A program made the translations under genes and the position numbers. From Gammaproteobacteria bacterium (GTDB lineage Bacteria > Pseudomonadota > Gammaproteobacteria > SZUA-152), in assembly GCA_015487095.1 (NCBI GenBank), contig WFQM01000263.1, positions 1 through 32,478 on the forward strand: DNA of 32,478 bases. The letters are read 5' to 3'. The notes beneath the pieces were generated by a model. It saw nothing but the letters and a program-made list of their open reading frames with translations. It did no database searches and was not told the DNA's origin. Positions 1 to 8,600 of this stretch are shown here, one piece after another (the stretch's first letter is position 1; each line of letters starts with the position of its first letter).

Positions 1-340
1 GCTCCAATTTCAGTGATTCCTTTCACACGCTACAGACCTCCCGGGGTAAGGCACTTAACTTTCCTCGCGTAGACGCCCAATTTATAAAACGTATCCCGTT
101 TGCAGATGGAGGGCTTCGCGGTCACGGACCCAAACGCTTCGCGGGGCCGGCTCTGGCCGCTCGCCCCGAATACGTCACACCTCATATTGAGTTCTTGTTC
201 ATCGCCCCGCGATTTCGCGTTGGGCTTCCTCCAGACCCTGCCTCGCGGCAACGCCCTTGCCCTTTCGCTAACCTTCGGCTCTGCGAATACCTGAATAAGA
301 GGACTTTCACCTCTCCAGTTAAATGCCATGCCCGGCACAC
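1..340 (-). mobile_element. group II intron, 5' part (domain I region), cut by the window edge
   Basis: Read on the minus strand, the segment starting at 340 opens with GTGTGCCGGGCATGGC, which fits the GUGYG 5' splice consensus of bacterial group II introns. It continues with domain I landmarks I recognise from bacterial introns: GGAGAGGTGAAAGTCCTC, then AGCCGAAGGTTAGCG, GGGCAAGGGCGTTGCC and GTCTGGAGGAAGCC. Near the window edge, CCCCGGGAGGTCTG resembles the stretch just before the intron-encoded reverse transcriptase. That ORF and the 3' end (domains V/VI) would lie left of base 1. The open frames across this segment are RNA structure rather than genes. The exact 5' junction could be 340 or 342 because GTGTG repeats there. 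Confidence 0.8.
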
Positions 341-520
341 ACGGATGTTGAGGCTGAGCTGAACCGGCAAAAAGTACAGCGTCAATGAAAAACCCACCGA
401 CGAGATAAACATACCTGCTAAACACCCCTGGCCGGGTTGTTTTCTCAAAAATTCCATTCAGGTTACCAACATTTGTTTAGGGTCTGCTGGATTAAACCTA
501 AATTAAAAGTACACAATCAC
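341..520. other. 5' exon flank of the intron and intergenic region
   Basis: This is the upstream exon side of the intron. On the minus strand two overlapping open frames cross it. One starts at the ATG at 457 and encodes a short hydrophobic stretch (LAGMFISSVGFSLTLYFLP) before reaching the intron boundary. It could be the beginning of a small membrane protein, divergent from the arsR-type gene and split by the intron, but no convincing ribosome binding site precedes it. I do not call it as a gene. Nothing else is recognisable here. Confidence 0.4.
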
Positions 521-557
521 TTGTCTGAAATAATAGTTGCGCTATAGTGCAACTATG
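521..557 (+). promoter_or_regulatory. promoter and ArsR/SmtB-type operator of the metal operon, apparently leaderless
   Basis: A -35 box TTGTCT (521-526) and a -10 box TATAGT (543-548) are separated by 16 bases. An inverted repeat with perfect 8-base arms, ATAGTTGC (533-540) and GCAACTAT (549-556), covers the -10 box and runs into the start codon at 555. The expected transcription start, 6-7 bases after the -10 box, falls on or next to that ATG, and there is no Shine-Dalgarno sequence. The arrangement suits repression by the encoded ArsR-family protein and a leaderless mRNA. Confidence 0.7.
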
Positions 558-959
558 CATCTGGCGCGAATCCCATCTGACACTGTTTTTCAGGCTCTGG
601 CCGATGAAACCCGGCTGCGTATCATCCATTTGTTGGTGGAGACCGGCGAGGAATCCTGTTTGTGTGAGCTGGTGGACAGCTTGCTGGAGCCGTCTTACAA
701 ACTTTCACGTCATCTGAAAATCCTGCGTCAGGCGGGGTTGCTGACATCACAGAAAGAAGGACGCTGGGTTTATCACCGTATGCTTGAAGAGCCTTCTTAC
801 ATAATGCGTTTATACGATGTGGTGCGTGCCTTGCCCGATGCGGATGGTATTTACGCCGCCGATCTCGCGCGGTTCCGTGAGCGCCTGTGCCTGCGCGATG
901 GAGGCCGTTGTCTCGTGGGTATCCAGAGCGAGGAATTTCGTGCGGAGGCGGTCGACTGA
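555..959 (+). CDS. ArsR/SmtB-family metal-responsive repressor
   Basis: This 134-residue winged-helix protein should repress the metal operon and release DNA when metal binds. The N-terminal part (VFQALADETRLRIIHLL) and the recognition helix region (YKLSRHLKILRQAGLL) are typical of the family. A CLC motif (C35, C37) lies in the position of the ArsR/CadC metal-binding cysteines, and C112 and C119 near the C terminus could complete a thiolate site. I chose the ATG at 555 because it agrees with family length and the promoter places the transcript start there; a TTG at 537 lies inside the operator. The stop overlaps the ATPase start (TGATG), implying translational coupling. The ATPase/RND context suggests Cd, Zn, Pb or Co sensing, but the exact ion cannot be read from the sequence. 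Confidence 0.88.
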   Translation: MHLARIPSDTVFQALADETRLRIIHLLVETGEESCLCELVDSLLEPSYKLSRHLKILRQAGLLTSQKEGRWVYHRMLEEPSYIMRLYDVVRALPDADGIYAADLARFRERLCLRDGGRCLVGIQSEEFRAEAVD

Positions 960-2884
960 TGGCCTGCCCAGATTGTGCAACCGTGGCCACCGGTGGCACC
1001 ATGCCGCCACCCTGGCGCAATCCACAGGTGGTGACATCGGCCTTATCCGGGCTGTTGTTGCTGGTGGGTTTCGTGGGCGGCAAGCTGGGCCTGCCAGCAC
1101 CGGTGGCGACGGCCCTTTATATCCTCGCCGTGATTATCGGCGGCTGGTATTTCGGCCGCGAGGCCATCACGGAGCTGGTGCGCGAACGTGAAATTGGCAT
1201 TGAGCTGTTGATGAGCGTGGCGGCCGTGGTGGCCGGGCTTATGGGGCAGTGGGCCGAGGCCGCCATGCTGGTATTTCTCTACTCCATCTCCGAGGCCGCC
1301 GAAGGCTATACCGAGGAGCGCACGCGCAACGCCATTCGCGCCCTCATGGATCTGGCGCCGAAGACCGCCCTGGCGCGGCGCGATGGACAGGAAGTGCGCA
1401 TTCCTGTCGAGGAATTGCGGGTGGGCGATGTGTTCATCGTCTATCCCGGCGAGGCGGTGGCCACCGATGGCGAGATCATCGACGGCCGCTCCAGCCTCAA
1501 CGAAGCGCCGGTCACCGGGGAGTCCGTGCCGGTGGAAAAGACCCTTGGCGACACGGTGTTCGCCGCCACCCTCAATGGCGAGGGTGCGCTGACTGTGCGC
1601 GCTACCAAGACAACGGCAGACAACACCCTGGCGCGCATCATCCAGCTGGTGGAGAAGGCCCAGGCCAGCAAGGGCAAAAGCCAGCGTTTCATCGAACGTT
1701 TCGGCCACCGCTACAGTCCGGTGGTGCTGCTGGTGGGCATCCTGCTCGCCGTCGTGCCTGGCCTGCTGGGCATGGGCTGGGAGGAGTGGCTGACCCGCGC
1801 CACTGTGTTCATCGTCGCCGCCGCCCCCTGTGCGCTGGTGATCTCTATTCCCATCACCCTGGTGGCGGCCATCGGCACCGCCGGGCGCAACGGCATCCTC
1901 ATCAAGGGGGGTGTGCATCTGGAGAATCTGGCCAGGGTGCGCGTGGTGGCGCTGGACAAGACCGGCACCCTGACCCTGGGCCGCCCGCAGGTCACGGACA
2001 TCGTGCCCTTGAACGGCCACGGCGAACGCGACATTCTCACCTCAGCCGCAGCGCTGGAACGGCGCTCTCAGCATCCCCTGGCCCGGGCCGTGCTTGAGCG
2101 GGCGGAAAATGATGGCATTGAGCCGCAGGAAGCCACGGATTTCACCACCCTCACCGGTGCAGGTGCCCAAGGCCGGGTTGGCTACGAAATGCTTTATGTT
2201 GGCAGCCCCCACTTGTTTTCCGAGCTCGGGGCAGACTTCGACGGCGCGCAGCCGCGCATCGAGGCCTTGCAGCGCGAAGGCAAAACCGTGGTGCTGGTGG
2301 GCACGGAAATGGCTTTGCATGGTCTTATCGCTATTGCCGACCCTCTGCGTCCCGAAGCCCGCGAGGCTATTGCCGGTCTCAAACGCGCGGGCATCCACAA
2401 AGTCATCATGCTGACCGGTGATAATCGTCTGGCCGCCGAGGCCATCGCCCGGCAGGCCGGCATCGACAAGGTTTTCGCCGAACTCAAACCGGAGGACAAG
2501 ACACTTAAGGTGGAAGTGTTAACGAAACAGTATGGTCAGGTGGCCATGGTGGGCGACGGTGTCAACGACGCCCCGGCCCTGGCTGCCGCCCACGTCGGCA
2601 TCGCTATGGGCGCGGCCGGTACCGATGTGGCGCTGGAAACGGCGGACGTGGCGCTGATGGGCGACGACCTGTCGAGGTTGCCTTATCTGATTCGCTTCAG
2701 CCGTCGTAACTGGAGTATTATCCGCCAGAACCTGGCCCTGTCTGTGCTGGTGATTGGTAGCCTGATCGTCGGTGCGGTGAGCGGGGTGTTTTCACTGCCG
2801 ATGGCGGTCATTGCTCACGAAGTGAGCGAGTTTGTGGTCATCGCTAGTGGTTTGAGAATGTTGAGGAGTCAGACAGGGGCTTAG
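959..2884 (+). CDS. P1B-type heavy-metal-translocating ATPase (CadA/ZntA-like, APC variant)
   Basis: This 641-residue inner-membrane pump should export a metal cation from the cytoplasm using ATP. It has the actuator motif TGES, the phosphorylation motif DKTGTLT (D333), an HP motif within SQHPLA, TGDN and GDGVNDAPAL. The transport motif in the membrane helix before the phosphorylation site reads APCALV (A289-P290-C291), where classic Zn/Cd/Cu pumps have CPC. The N terminus has only a CPDC motif (C3, C6) and no complete HMA domain. I chose the ATG at 959, which overlaps the repressor stop by one base; an upstream in-frame start at 887 would read through the repressor gene. The divalent ions Zn, Cd, Pb or Co are likely from context, but the altered motif makes specificity uncertain. 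Confidence 0.9.
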   Translation: MACPDCATVATGGTMPPPWRNPQVVTSALSGLLLLVGFVGGKLGLPAPVATALYILAVIIGGWYFGREAITELVREREIGIELLMSVAAVVAGLMGQWAEAAMLVFLYSISEAAEGYTEERTRNAIRALMDLAPKTALARRDGQEVRIPVEELRVGDVFIVYPGEAVATDGEIIDGRSSLNEAPVTGESVPVEKTLGDTVFAATLNGEGALTVRATKTTADNTLARIIQLVEKAQASKGKSQRFIERFGHRYSPVVLLVGILLAVVPGLLGMGWEEWLTRATVFIVAAAPCALVISIPITLVAAIGTAGRNGILIKGGVHLENLARVRVVALDKTGTLTLGRPQVTDIVPLNGHGERDILTSAAALERRSQHPLARAVLERAENDGIEPQEATDFTTLTGAGAQGRVGYEMLYVGSPHLFSELGADFDGAQPRIEALQREGKTVVLVGTEMALHGLIAIADPLRPEAREAIAGLKRAGIHKVIMLTGDNRLAAEAIARQAGIDKVFAELKPEDKTLKVEVLTKQYGQVAMVGDGVNDAPALAAAHVGIAMGAAGTDVALETADVALMGDDLSRLPYLIRFSRRNWSIIRQNLALSVLVIGSLIVGAVSGVFSLPMAVIAHEVSEFVVIASGLRMLRSQTGA

Positions 2885-2898
2885 GGCCTTTTATTGCT

Positions 2899-3195
2899 AT
2901 GCGTCGAATTATCACCCAACTGCTGATTCTCGCCATGCTTGCTACCAACGTGGCATGGGCAGGTGACAACTGTTTTGCCACATCTGTCAGCGACACAGTC
3001 GTGCTGGCGCAGATCGATGTCGAGCAGGACAGTGGCGCATGTGAGGATCTGTGCGTCGGCTGGTTGCACCTGCATTCCATTACCCCGGAAACCGGGCATG
3101 CCGATTTTCCATCCGCCGGTCAGGCTGTCGCCTGGTCGGATATGATTTTCGATTCCCGCGATCAGGAACCCCCTCTTCGACCTCCCCAGATCTAA
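2899..3195 (+). CDS. small secreted Cys-containing protein in the metal operon
   Basis: This 98-residue protein starts with a clear Sec signal peptide (cleavage expected after NVAWA, about residue 21), so the mature protein is probably periplasmic. The mature part has cysteines at CEDLCVGWLHLH, a mixed Cys/His cluster that could bind metal, and ends in a proline-rich tail. It lies 14 bases after the ATPase and 81 bases before czcC on the same strand. Small secreted proteins of unclear function are common just ahead of czc-type efflux genes, and I place it in that group without naming a family. The start has only a weak upstream purine stretch. Confidence 0.65.
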   Translation: MRRIITQLLILAMLATNVAWAGDNCFATSVSDTVVLAQIDVEQDSGACEDLCVGWLHLHSITPETGHADFPSAGQAVAWSDMIFDSRDQEPPLRPPQI

Positions 3196-3276
3196 GTACC
3201 TGCCCGGGACGACGTTGTCCCCCCGTTGTTTGTAAAGCGTGTTCAATGCACGACTATTTTTGGCAAGGACTTATCC

Positions 3277-4506
3277 ATGAAAAACCGATTATTTCTATCC
3301 GCAGCCGTACTCGGCTGTCTGTTGCTGTTGAGCCTCAATGGTGCCAACGCTGCACCTCAACCCGCCTTGGCAGGCTGGGTTGGTACTGTGCTCGACACGA
3401 ATCCACGCGCTCGGGCGGCGCAGTCCGCACTGGACGCGGCCCAGGCACGTGAACGGGCTGCCGACCAGCCGCTCTACAACCCGGAGCTGGGCGTCGAATA
3501 CGAAGACGCCAGCGATGTCACCAAGACCCTGGGGTTAAGTCAGGCCATCGACTTTAGCGACAAGCGAGGCGCCCGCACACGTGTTGCGAGCCTGGAACGT
3601 GAACGCATGGCCGCCGAACTGGCGGGGGTGCGGCAGGAGCTGGCGGCAGAATTGCTGGCGGCGCTGGCGGATTATCACACGACGCATGAATTGCTCACCC
3701 TGGCCGAACAGCGCCGCGCCTTGATGCAGCGCTTTCTGGCGCTGACCGAACAACGTCGTCAAGCCGGTGATCTGGGGCAGGTGGAACTGGACCTGGCCAG
3801 ATTGGCCGCCACCGAGTCCAGTCTGCAATGGGCACGTTTGCGAGGCATGCAGGCTCAGGCCGAGCAGGCTCTGCTGGCCATTGCTGACAGAGACGGGACG
3901 GGTTGGCCGGTGTTGCCGGCCATCCCCGATCTCGCCCGGCTCGACGATGCACAGCTCGATGGCTTGCTGGAGCAACTGCCGGCAATACGTGCCGCCCGTG
4001 CGCAAATGGCCATGGCCCGCGCAGCGGTTGAAGTTTCCCTTCGCCAGCGCCGCGCCGACCCCACTCTCGGCCTGCGTGGTGGCCGCGAGGGTGAGGAAAA
4101 TCTGCTGGGCCTGAGCTTCTCCATTCCGTTGAATCTGCGCAATACCTTCACCGCCGAGGTGGACGTGGCCAACGCCGACGCCATCCAGATTGAGCAGGAT
4201 GCGCAGGATCGTTATCGGCGCAGTCGCGCCCGGCTGGTGGCTACGGCGCAGCGTTTTGAAATAGGCCGCACGGCCTGGGATGACTGGCTGCAAACCGGGC
4301 AGAGCAGCCTGGAGAGTCAGACCCAGTTGCTGGAACGCCTGTGGCGTGCCGGTGAGCTCAGTACTTCCGATTATCTGGTGCAACTCAAGCAGACACTGGA
4401 CACCCGCACCGCCGCCGTCGAGCTGCGCGGCAGCCTGTGGCAGGCGTGGTTCGAATGGCTTGCCGCCAGTGGCAAAACAGAATTCTGGTTGGGGCTGAAG
4501 CCATGA
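3277..4506 (+). CDS. czcC: outer-membrane factor of a heavy-metal RND pump (CzcC family)
   Basis: This 409-residue TolC-like protein should form the outer-membrane exit duct of the tripartite pump with the next two gene products. It has a signal peptide ending near NGANA and long Ala/Glu/Arg/Gln-rich helical repeats typical of the coiled-coil barrel, with a characteristic early stretch NPELGVEYED. The start at 3277 is preceded by an AAGGA at the right distance; a frame extending back to 3226 lacks one and would precede the signal peptide with 17 odd residues. It is followed 32 bases later by the membrane fusion gene. Assignment to the Czc/Cnr/Ncc group rests on the czcCBA order and sequence style. 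Confidence 0.87.
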   Translation: MKNRLFLSAAVLGCLLLLSLNGANAAPQPALAGWVGTVLDTNPRARAAQSALDAAQARERAADQPLYNPELGVEYEDASDVTKTLGLSQAIDFSDKRGARTRVASLERERMAAELAGVRQELAAELLAALADYHTTHELLTLAEQRRALMQRFLALTEQRRQAGDLGQVELDLARLAATESSLQWARLRGMQAQAEQALLAIADRDGTGWPVLPAIPDLARLDDAQLDGLLEQLPAIRAARAQMAMARAAVEVSLRQRRADPTLGLRGGREGEENLLGLSFSIPLNLRNTFTAEVDVANADAIQIEQDAQDRYRRSRARLVATAQRFEIGRTAWDDWLQTGQSSLESQTQLLERLWRAGELSTSDYLVQLKQTLDTRTAAVELRGSLWQAWFEWLAASGKTEFWLGLKP

Positions 4507-4538
4507 CCTCATCCCCGACTAAATCCCTGGAGAAAAAT

Positions 4539-5642
4539 ATGATGAACACATTACTTAATCGCTTCCTGATTCTCGGCCTGCTGATCAGTCTGCCGGTCTT
4601 TGCCGAGGAAGAGCACGAAGAGGAAGAGGGCGGCATCCCGCCCATGAGTGTCGAGCAGCGCGAGGCCCTGGGGATTCGCACCCAGGTGGTGGGCACGCAT
4701 CTGATGGCAGAAGAGCTGACCGCTCCCGGCGAAGTGACGGTGAACCGCTACCGCACCGCCGAGGTGACACCGCGCATCAGCGCACAGATTACCCGGCGCC
4801 ATGCGCGCATGGGGCAGCAGGTCAAAAAAGGCCAGAAGCTGGTCACGCTCTCCAGCGTCGCCATGGCCGAGGCCCAGGGACAGTTGCTGATTGCCGATCG
4901 TGAATGGCGTCGGGTGCAGAAGCTGGGCCGCAAGGTGGTGTCGGAGAAACGCTACGTGGAGACCCAGGTCTCCCGCCAGCAGGCCTACGCAAAAGTACTG
5001 GCCTTTGGCATGACCGAATCCCAGGCCAAAGCCCTGCTGAAACAGGGTGATGTGTCCAAAGCCACGGGCACCTTCGACCTGCTCAGTTCGCAGGCGGGCA
5101 CGGTGTTGAGTGACAATTTCGTCATCGGCCGGGTGGTGGAACCGGGGCAGGTGCTGATGGAAATCAGTGATGAATCGCGCCTTTGGGTGGAGGCGCAGCT
5201 GGCCGCAGAGGTGGCCAGCCGCATTGCGGTGGGTAGCACCGTGCGGGTCAGCAGTGATGAACGCCGCTGGGTGAAGGGTAAGGTGATACAGATCCACCGT
5301 CTGGTGGACGACACCACCCGCACCCTGGCGGTGCGCATCGAACTGGATTCCGGCAACGCCGGTCTGCGCCCCGGCCAGTTTGTGAAGAGCGCCATTCAGA
5401 TTGCGCCGGGGGCAGCCGTGGTGGCGGTACCCCGGGAGGCGGTGCTGTTGTTGCAGGGCGATTATGTGGTGTTCAAGCCAGTGGGCGAGGAAGTCCACGC
5501 CGTGCCGGTGGAACGCGGGGCAACGCGGGGCAACTGGACCGAAATAAAGGCAGGTCTGGCGGTGGGTGACGAGATCGTGACTCAGGGCGCTTACGTGCTC
5601 AAGTCGCTGTTACTGAAATCTCAGATCGGCGACTCGGATTAA
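4539..5642 (+). CDS. czcB: membrane fusion (periplasmic adaptor) protein of a heavy-metal RND pump (CzcB family)
   Basis: This 367-residue adaptor should link the inner-membrane CzcA-type pump to the outer-membrane factor. A signal peptide (LISLPVFA) is followed by an acidic, His-containing segment (EEEHEEEEGG), which could attract cations. The barrel-sandwich hybrid halves (ISAQITRRHARMGQQVKKGQKL and, later, FDLLSSQAGTVLSDN), the coiled-coil hairpin between them and the beta-barrel (SRLWVEAQL) follow in the usual order. The ATG at 4539 is preceded by a TGGAG motif; a second ATG follows at once. The stop is 12 bases before the pump gene, so the genes are co-transcribed. Confidence 0.9.
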   Translation: MMNTLLNRFLILGLLISLPVFAEEEHEEEEGGIPPMSVEQREALGIRTQVVGTHLMAEELTAPGEVTVNRYRTAEVTPRISAQITRRHARMGQQVKKGQKLVTLSSVAMAEAQGQLLIADREWRRVQKLGRKVVSEKRYVETQVSRQQAYAKVLAFGMTESQAKALLKQGDVSKATGTFDLLSSQAGTVLSDNFVIGRVVEPGQVLMEISDESRLWVEAQLAAEVASRIAVGSTVRVSSDERRWVKGKVIQIHRLVDDTTRTLAVRIELDSGNAGLRPGQFVKSAIQIAPGAAVVAVPREAVLLLQGDYVVFKPVGEEVHAVPVERGATRGNWTEIKAGLAVGDEIVTQGAYVLKSLLLKSQIGDSD

Positions 5643-5654
5643 GGGGGCGAGACA

Positions 5655-8600
5655 ATGTTAAATAATCTGGTTGAAGCATCCTTACGCTATAAATTTCTGG
5701 TGATCGTGGCCTTCGCCGTGGTGGCCTTTCTCGGCTGGCGGGCGGTAACCACGGTGCCCATCGACGCCTTTCCCGACGTCACCCCGGTGCAGGTGAACAT
5801 CTACACCGAGGCGGCGGGTCTGGCGGCCGAAGATGTGGAAGAGCTGCTGACTTTTCCGGTGGAATCGGGCATGGCAGGTCTGCCCGGCGTGCAGCAGATC
5901 CGCTCGGTGAGTCTGTTCGGGCTGTCCTATGTCTCGGTGTATTTTTCTGATGATCTCGATATCTACTTTGCCCGACGGCTGGTAATGGAGCGTTTGCAGG
6001 AAGTGGGGGATCGTTTGCCGGAGGGTTACGGTAAGCCCGAGATGGGGCCCAATACCTCCGGTCTGGGCCAGGTTTTCTGGTACACCGTGGAGCGCGCCGA
6101 CAAGGCTCTGGCCGAGAGTCAATATGAAGCAAAAGGGCAACCGGCCATCAGCAATATGGATCTGCGCAGCCTTCAGGACTGGCAGGTGCGGCTGATGCTG
6201 CGCACCGCACCCGGGGTGGACGACGTGATGTCCTGGGGTGGCGAGGAACGGCAGTTTCAGGTGGTGATCGATCCGCTGAAGCTGATCGAATACGACCTCA
6301 CCTTCCGTGAGGTGATGGAGCTGATCGAGCGTAACAACGGTCAGGTGGGTGGTCAGTACATCAATCAGGGCTCTGAGCAGTATCTGGTACGTGGTCTGGG
6401 GCTGGTGGCGGATGAAACCGACATCGGCAACATCGTGGTCAAGGTGGAAGATGGCATCCCGGTCTATCTTCGCAATGTGGCGACCATCAGCCAGCAACCC
6501 GCGCTGCGCTTTGGTGCCGTGACCCGTGACGGTGAGGAAGTGGTGCTGGGCATGGCTCTGGCGCGCATCGGCGAAAACGCCAAAAACGTCGTCGATGCGG
6601 TGAAGGAGAAATTCGCCGTGGTCGAGTCTGCCTTGCCGGAAGGCGTGGCCCTGCGGCCGGTCTATGATCGCACCGACCTGGTGGACAAGGCCATGAGTAC
6701 TGCGGTGATGGCGCTGGTGGAAGGCTCTATTTTGGTGGCCATCGTGCTATTTCTGTTTCTCGGTGAGATTCGTTCAGCCATCGTGGTGATTTCCGCTTTG
6801 CCGCTTGCCATGCTGATCGCCTTTATTTTCATGGGCGAGATGGGGCTGACGGCGAATCTCATGTCGCTGGCGGGGCTGGCAATCGGTATCGGCATGATGG
6901 TGGATGGTGCCATCGTGATGACGGAAAATGCCTTCCGCATCATGTCCGAGTGGCGGAAAAAAGGTGAAAAGGTCAACCGCAGCGCGGCGGTGTTGGTGGC
7001 GGCTAAGGAGGTGGCAAACCCTATCACCTTCGCCATCATTATCATTATCGTGGTGTTCCTGCCGTTGTTCAGCCTGGAAGGCCTGGAGGGCAAGCTGTTC
7101 AAGCCCATGGCCTTCAATATCAGTTTCGCCATGGCCGGTTCCCTGCTGCTGACGCTGACCATTATCCCGGTACTGGCGGCGCTGATTCTGAAGCCCAAGG
7201 AAGAGCGTGACACGATGCTGGTGCGCTGGCTCAAGCGCGCCTACCTGCCTACTTTAGCCTGGTCGCTGGCGCACAAGCGCACGGTGATGGGGGGCGCCGT
7301 GGCACTGCTGGTGGGCAGCCTGGCCTTATTCCCGCTACTGGGTAAGGAGTTCATGCCGCAGTTGCAGGAGGGCTCCATCATGTGGCGCGTGGTGTCCATC
7401 CCATCGACCTCGCTGGAGCAGTCCATCGAGATCTCCAAGGATGTCTCGCGGGTGCTCACCGCCTTCCCCGAGGTGAAGACCACGGTCGCCATGATCGGCC
7501 GCGCCGAGAAGGGGGAGACCGCCGACGTCAACTACATGGAAATCTACACCGAGCTGAATCCCCACGAGGAATGGCCCGTGGACCGGGAGATGGCGTCACT
7601 GGCGGACGAGATGCGGGAGAAACTGGAAGAGGCCGTGCCGACGTCGGTGATCAGCTTCACCCAGCCTATCCAGATGCGTGTAGAGGAATTAATCTCTGGT
7701 GTGCGAGCGACCCTCGCGGCCAAGCTTTACGGGCCGGACCTGGAAGGACTCGACCGCATCAGCCAACAGGTGAAGAATGCCATCAGCCAGGTGGACGGTG
7801 TGGCAGACCTGTCGCTGGAGGCCAATCTGGGCAAGCCGCAGATTCGTATTCGTGTCAATCGTGAGCAACTGGCTCGCTACGGTATGAATGCCGATGAAGT
7901 GCTGGATGTGGTGCGTGTCGGCATTGGCAACGAGCCGGTCTCCAGCCTCATCGACGGCATCAAGCGTTTCGACATCACCGTGCGTCTTAGTGATGATGCC
8001 AAGCAGTCAGTGGATGCGATTCGCAATATTCCCCTGCGCAGCAGTAATGGCGCGATTGTGCCACTGCACAAGGTGGCCGACGTGTCGGTGAAAGAGGGTT
8101 ATTCCTTCATCCGCCGTGAGCAATTGCAGCGTTATGCGGTCATCCAGATGGATGTGCGTGGCCGCGACGTCGATAGCTTCGTGCAGGATGCCGAGGCGGC
8201 CATCGAGTCGCAGGTAGAGCTTCCGCCGGGCTATTGGATCGAGTGGGGCGGCGCGTTTGAAAATCAGCAGCGGGCCTTGCAGCGCCTGTCCATCATTGTG
8301 CCGCTGACCATCTTCTTCATCTTCGTGTTGCTGTACACGGCGTTTAATTCGATCAAGTACGCCACCCTGATCATTGCCAACGTGCCCTTTGCCACCATCG
8401 GCGGTCTGGTTTCACTGTACATCAGTGGGCAATACCTGTCGGTGCCTTCAGCCATTGGCTTCATCGCCGTATTCGGTGTGGCCATGCTCAACGGTATCGT
8501 GCTGGTGAGTTTCATCAACGAACTGCGGGAGAAAGGCAAGTCCGTCGGCGAGGCGGTGCGCAAGGGTGCGGAGATGCGCCTGCGCCCGGTGATGATGACC

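Noticed and set aside
1-340. rRNA fragment
   Set aside because: The conserved-looking sequence fits group II intron domain I rather than 16S or 23S rRNA.
30-457. Open frames at the left edge on both strands
   Set aside because: They lie across group II intron RNA structure and have no protein-like character apart from a short hydrophobic stretch.
1043-2020. Long minus-strand open frame inside the ATPase gene
   Set aside because: His/Gln-rich shadow of the high-GC ATPase coding frame.
3535-4512. Long minus-strand frame opposite czcC
   Set aside because: Antisense shadow of czcC; no start site and no family pattern.
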